From Microcoleus sp. FACHB-61 (GTDB lineage Bacteria; Cyanobacteriota; Cyanobacteriia; Cyanobacteriales; Microcoleaceae): a DNA stretch of 64,000 nucleotides. Positions 61,125 to 64,000 of this stretch are shown piece by piece. The position numbers and the translations under genes are program-made. The DNA is taken from positions 62,001-126,000 of the forward strand of contig JACJNY010000061.1 of the NCBI GenBank assembly GCA_014695295.1, written 5' to 3'. Each line of letters starts with the position of its first letter. The stretch's first letter is position 1. Under the pieces are notes generated by a model, which ran no database searches, was not told where the DNA came from, and worked only from the letters and a program-made list of their open reading frames with translations.

Positions 61125-64000
61125 CTAAACCAGCAAGCTAAAACTCTGAGCCGATAACTGGCTCGGCTGTACGCCCGTCAGTATCGCCAAAATCTGGTCG
61201 CTGTTGGCGATCGCGATCGCCGTCGAGCCATTAGTTTCGGTAAATGACAGTTGATTGAAGTCCAAGCCTCCCACCAGCTCGATCGAATCAACTCCTGCGG
61301 TGAAGTTGATAATGGTGTCAATTCCTCCGCCGGCTGACAAGACAAAGCCATTGCTGCCAATGCCGCCGACGAGGGTATCGCTGCCAATGCCGCCAAAGAG
61401 CAAGTCATCGCCGGTGTCAGCAAAGAGCAAATCATCGCCGCTGCCGCCAATTAAGGTATTGTTACCCTCGCCGCCGCAGAGAGTGTCATTGCCTTGGTCG
61501 CCAATTAGCACGTCGTCGCCAGCGCCTCCCAACATTACGTCATCGGCTTTGCCGCCGTACAATAGGTCATTGCCTTCGTCACCAGAGATCGAGTCGTTGC
61601 CACGATTGCCATAAATCGTATCATTACCGCGATCGCCAAAAATCAGGTCAAAGCCTTTGCCACCGAAGAGAGTATCGTTATCGATGCCTCCGTAGACAGT
61701 ATCGTTGGCCGTATTGCCATTGATGTAGTCGCCGCCCCCTCGACCAAAGATCAAATCGTTGCCGCTCAACCCGAAGATAGAGTCATTGCCGACACTACCC
61801 ACGATCGTATCGTCGCCGTTAGGGCCATTGATCACATTACCCGCTGAAGGAGTGCCGGCCTCATTCGGAGTAGCGAGCCTGGGGAAGTCCTCAGGGCAAA
61901 CCAAATCTGTCGGTACAGGTGCAGGAGTCGGCGTCGGTACAGGTGCAGGCGTCGGCGTCGGTACAGGCGCAGGAGTCGGCGTCGGTACAGGTGCAGGCGT
62001 CGGCGTCGGTGCAGGTGCAGGCGTCGGCGTCGGTGCAGGTGCAGGCGTCGGCGTCGGTGCAGGTGCAGGTGTCGGCGTGGGTACAGGTGGCAGTGGCGGC
62101 GGCGTCGGAGTCGGCGTCGGCGGCGTCGGCGTCGGCGTCGGCGCTGGGAAGTTGCCGAAGTTGATGCCAGTGACAATAGCGCCTGAAGTTAGGGTGATGT
62201 CGGCGGGTGGGGGTGTGCTTTGGGTGAATCCAGTTTGGTTGACCTCCCTGATGCGGTAGGTTCCCGGCGTTAGGTTCGCGAACAGGTAGTTGCCACTGTT
62301 GTCTGTGGTAGTAGTAACAGGAGCAGGAGCAGTTCCAGCTACGACATTGGTTAACTGAATTTGGAAATTGGGTAAACCCGGTTCTCCAGCATCCTGAGTG
62401 CCATTGTTGTTGGTGTCTTGGAACTTCAGACCTTGGATCGCCCCGGGTTGGGGCAGGAAGTTGCCGAAGTCAATGCCTGTGATGTTATCGGAGGGATTAA
62501 CCGTAACGGGGGCGGGGTTGGGGGTCGTCTGCGTCCAGCCGTTTTGCTGGACTTCCCTTACCTGGTAAGTACCTGCGGGTATATCTCGGAGAGTGTAGTT
62601 GCCCGCTGCATCAGTGATGGTAGTCGGTTCGCCCTGCTGAAATATGCCATCGGGATTGATACTGTCGAGGAATATTTGCCAGTTACCTAGCCCCAATTCT
62701 CCGGCATCCTTAAGGCCGTTGTTGTTGAGGTCATTGAATTTTTGACCGCTGATAGTGCTCGACTGGAAGTTGCCGAAGTTGATATTAGCGATATCTTGAC
62801 CGCTGGTGAGAGTGATGTCATCCGGGTCGGGGGTAGTTTGCGTCCAAGTAGGCTGCAAGACTTCCCGCACCTTGTAGGTTCCTGCTGACAAATCGAGGAA
62901 TTGGTAGTTACCGGCGGCATCGGTGAGGGTGTTCGGTTCCCCGGTGTCGAGAGTGCCGTTATCGTTGGTATCGAGGAAGAATTGCCAGTTGGGTAGTCCT
63001 GTTTCTGCTGGCGCATCTTGGATGGCATTTTTGTTGAGGTCATTGAACTTCAGACCACTAATCGAGTTGGGTCTGAAGTTGCCGAAGTTGTTGTTTTGGG
63101 AGTCGGTGCCGCTGGTGACGGCGACCGTAAACGCGCCTGAAAGGGTAGGCGTGGCTGCGTTGACCGGGGGCACAGTTTGCGTCCAGCCTGTTTGTGGGAC
63201 TTCCCGCACTGTATAAGTGCCGGCTGGCAGGTTGGCGAACTGGTACTTACCCGTGACATCGGTGACAGCGGCGTTGGTGCCAGTTTCTGCTGGTACTTGG
63301 TCTTGCACGCCGTTGTTGTTGGCATCCAGGTAGATTGTCCACCCTCCTAGGGGTTGTTCTGCTGGCAAATCTTGAGTGCCATTTTTGTTGAGGTCATTAA
63401 ATTTGATCCCGCCGATTTTGCCTAGCTGAAAGTTGCCGAAGTTTTGCTCCGTAATGGGGGTGCCGCTGACCGGGTTAATTGTATAAAAAGCCGGACCTGC
63501 GGTTGGTGAGAATCCCGCCGACACGTCCTCTGTCACAAAGTGCCGACCGGAGCCGACGTTGGTAAAGCTATATGTACCAGCAGCCGCTGGCGGTGTTCCG
63601 GTAACTTGAGGAGAGGCGATTTCGGCGTCGCCGATATCTAAAGTGCTGTTATTGTTAGTATCCTTGAACAAGCGAACGGTAGTACCGTTGAGGGGCGTAT
63701 CGTCGGGAGAGAAGCCGTTGCCTGTGAGGTCGGTGAATTTGGTGCCGCTGACGGTGATGTTTTGGAAAACGCCGAAGTTTTGACCGGTGACGGGAGTACC
63801 GCTTTGGGCGGTAACCAGAATTTCGGCAGCGGGGAAAGAAATACTGGAGTTGGCTGGGGGAGTGGCTTGTATCAGGTAATTACCGGGGCCGATATCCGCG
63901 AATGTGTAATCTCCTCCAGCAGTCGTTTGCGCAGTGCCGACAACAGTATCTGTGAGGACATCTAGCCTACCGTTGGCGTTGGTGTCTTTGTATAAGTTAA
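61125..64000 (-). CDS. large surface protein with SdrD-B-like repeats and RTX calcium-binding repeats (5' end cut by window edge)
   Basis: The open frame runs off the right edge; at least 957 residues are visible. The visible N-terminal part holds about seven repeats of 85-90 residues, each with GxKFxDLNxNGxxD, a DAxGxYxFxxL stretch and REVxQxGxTQTTP (SdrD-B/Cna-like collagen-adhesin folds). Then comes a Pro/Thr linker (PTPTPAPAP repeats, bases 61905-62145). The C-terminal part holds about ten nonapeptide RTX repeats (GNDxIxGGxGxD), typical of secreted calcium-binding proteins leaving through type I export, and a final domain FILSAGGG-like. Probably an adhesin or sheath protein. Transport genes are not in the window. 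Confidence 0.9.
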   Translation of the reverse strand, partial: NLYKDTNANGRLDVLTDTVVGTAQTTAGGDYTFADIGPGNYLIQATPPANSSISFPAAEILVTAQSGTPVTGQNFGVFQNITVSGTKFTDLTGNGFSPDDTPLNGTTVRLFKDTNNNSTLDIGDAEIASPQVTGTPPAAAGTYSFTNVGSGRHFVTEDVSAGFSPTAGPAFYTINPVSGTPITEQNFGNFQLGKIGGIKFNDLNKNGTQDLPAEQPLGGWTIYLDANNNGVQDQVPAETGTNAAVTDVTGKYQFANLPAGTYTVREVPQTGWTQTVPPVNAATPTLSGAFTVAVTSGTDSQNNNFGNFRPNSISGLKFNDLNKNAIQDAPAETGLPNWQFFLDTNDNGTLDTGEPNTLTDAAGNYQFLDLSAGTYKVREVLQPTWTQTTPDPDDITLTSGQDIANINFGNFQSSTISGQKFNDLNNNGLKDAGELGLGNWQIFLDSINPDGIFQQGEPTTITDAAGNYTLRDIPAGTYQVREVQQNGWTQTTPNPAPVTVNPSDNITGIDFGNFLPQPGAIQGLKFQDTNNNGTQDAGEPGLPNFQIQLTNVVAGTAPAPVTTTTDNSGNYLFANLTPGTYRIREVNQTGFTQSTPPPADITLTSGAIVTGINFGNFPAPTPTPTPPTPTPTPPPLPPVPTPTPAPAPTPTPAPAPTPTPAPAPTPTPAPVPTPTPAPVPTPTPAPVPTPTPAPVPTDLVCPEDFPRLATPNEAGTPSAGNVINGPNGDDTIVGSVGNDSIFGLSGNDLIFGRGGGDYINGNTANDTVYGGIDNDTLFGGKGFDLIFGDRGNDTIYGNRGNDSISGDEGNDLLYGGKADDVMLGGAGDDVLIGDQGNDTLCGGEGNNTLIGGSGDDLLFADTGDDLLFGGIGSDTLVGGIGSNGFVLSAGGGIDTIINFTAGVDSIELVGGLDFNQLSFTETNGSTAIAIANSDQILAILTGVQPSQLSAQSFSLLV

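Noticed and set aside
61759-62259. Gly/Val-rich plus-strand frame
   Set aside because: Antisense of the Pro/Thr linker of the RTX protein; short-period repeat DNA is open in several frames.

Overview
The window is chromosomal DNA of a filamentous cyanobacterium. The evidence is direct: petG, a cytM-type cytochrome, ferredoxin-dependent sulfite reductase, Ycf46, a CRR7-like protein, a FurA with the cyanobacterial cysteine pattern, a SigC-type sigma factor, many GCGATCGC (HIP1) octamers and, most tellingly, hetR. The dispersed palindromic repeats and overall gene style suggest a Microcoleus/Oscillatoria-type (Oscillatoriales) organism. That assignment is inferred; nothing in the window says whether heterocysts are made.

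Layout. 1-3.9 kb: the 3'-truncated gene of a sugar-type ABC binding lipoprotein, a GT4 glycosyltransferase, a small zinc-ribbon membrane protein and CRR7. 4.1-13.5 kb: sir, rsmE, an LprI-like protein, a frameshifted exported protein, a TPR protein, a tandem lipase pair, a VOC protein and a VTE6-like phytyl-phosphate kinase. 13.6-18.3 kb: hetR with, upstream on the same strand, two tandem copies of a short secreted-peptide gene. One copy carries an intact RGSGR pentapeptide (patX), the other a degenerate version; an FAD oxidoreductase lies further upstream. 18.7-23.4 kb: cysC and an exopolysaccharide export/tyrosine autokinase pair. 23.9-27.0 kb: succinic semialdehyde dehydrogenase plus 2-oxoglutarate decarboxylase, the cyanobacterial TCA bypass. 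27.2-32.5 kb: an accessory block (HEPN-like protein, two membrane proteins with internal duplications, a vMAP-type STAND ATPase that overlaps xth). 33.5-43.6 kb: an SDR, an EAL phosphodiesterase, tRNA-Pro(CGG), lipA, sigC, furA, a peptidoglycan-binding-repeat protein and small proteins.

43.7-48.7 kb (minus strand) is the conserved rpmH-rnpA-PH protein-yidC-khpB(jag)-DUF177-ycf46 cluster. 49-53.4 kb is a patchwork of accessory genes: a DUF4365 protein, a GC-rich GNAT, a 5'-truncated MarR gene, a methyltransferase, a frameshifted DUF433 gene and a VanX-type dipeptidase. 53.8-60.1 kb encodes polysaccharide synthesis (long-form glucose-1-phosphate thymidylyltransferase, a coiled-coil protein, a GT2-GT4 fusion, two tandem GT4 enzymes). 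60.3-61 kb carries petG and cytM, divergent. The right end is filled by a very large SdrD-like/RTX surface protein gene that runs off the edge.

The most interesting signals are the duplicated patX-hetR locus, where one copy has lost the signalling pentapeptide; a hetR start region whose Shine-Dalgarno can pair with the first codons; and palindromic repeats that sit in frame inside rsmE, the STAND ATPase gene and possibly the polysaccharide export gene. Also notable are a CT-run frameshift that could be reversible and a ribbon-helix-helix-like tail on sulfite reductase. All functions are inferred from sequence; no database search was possible.
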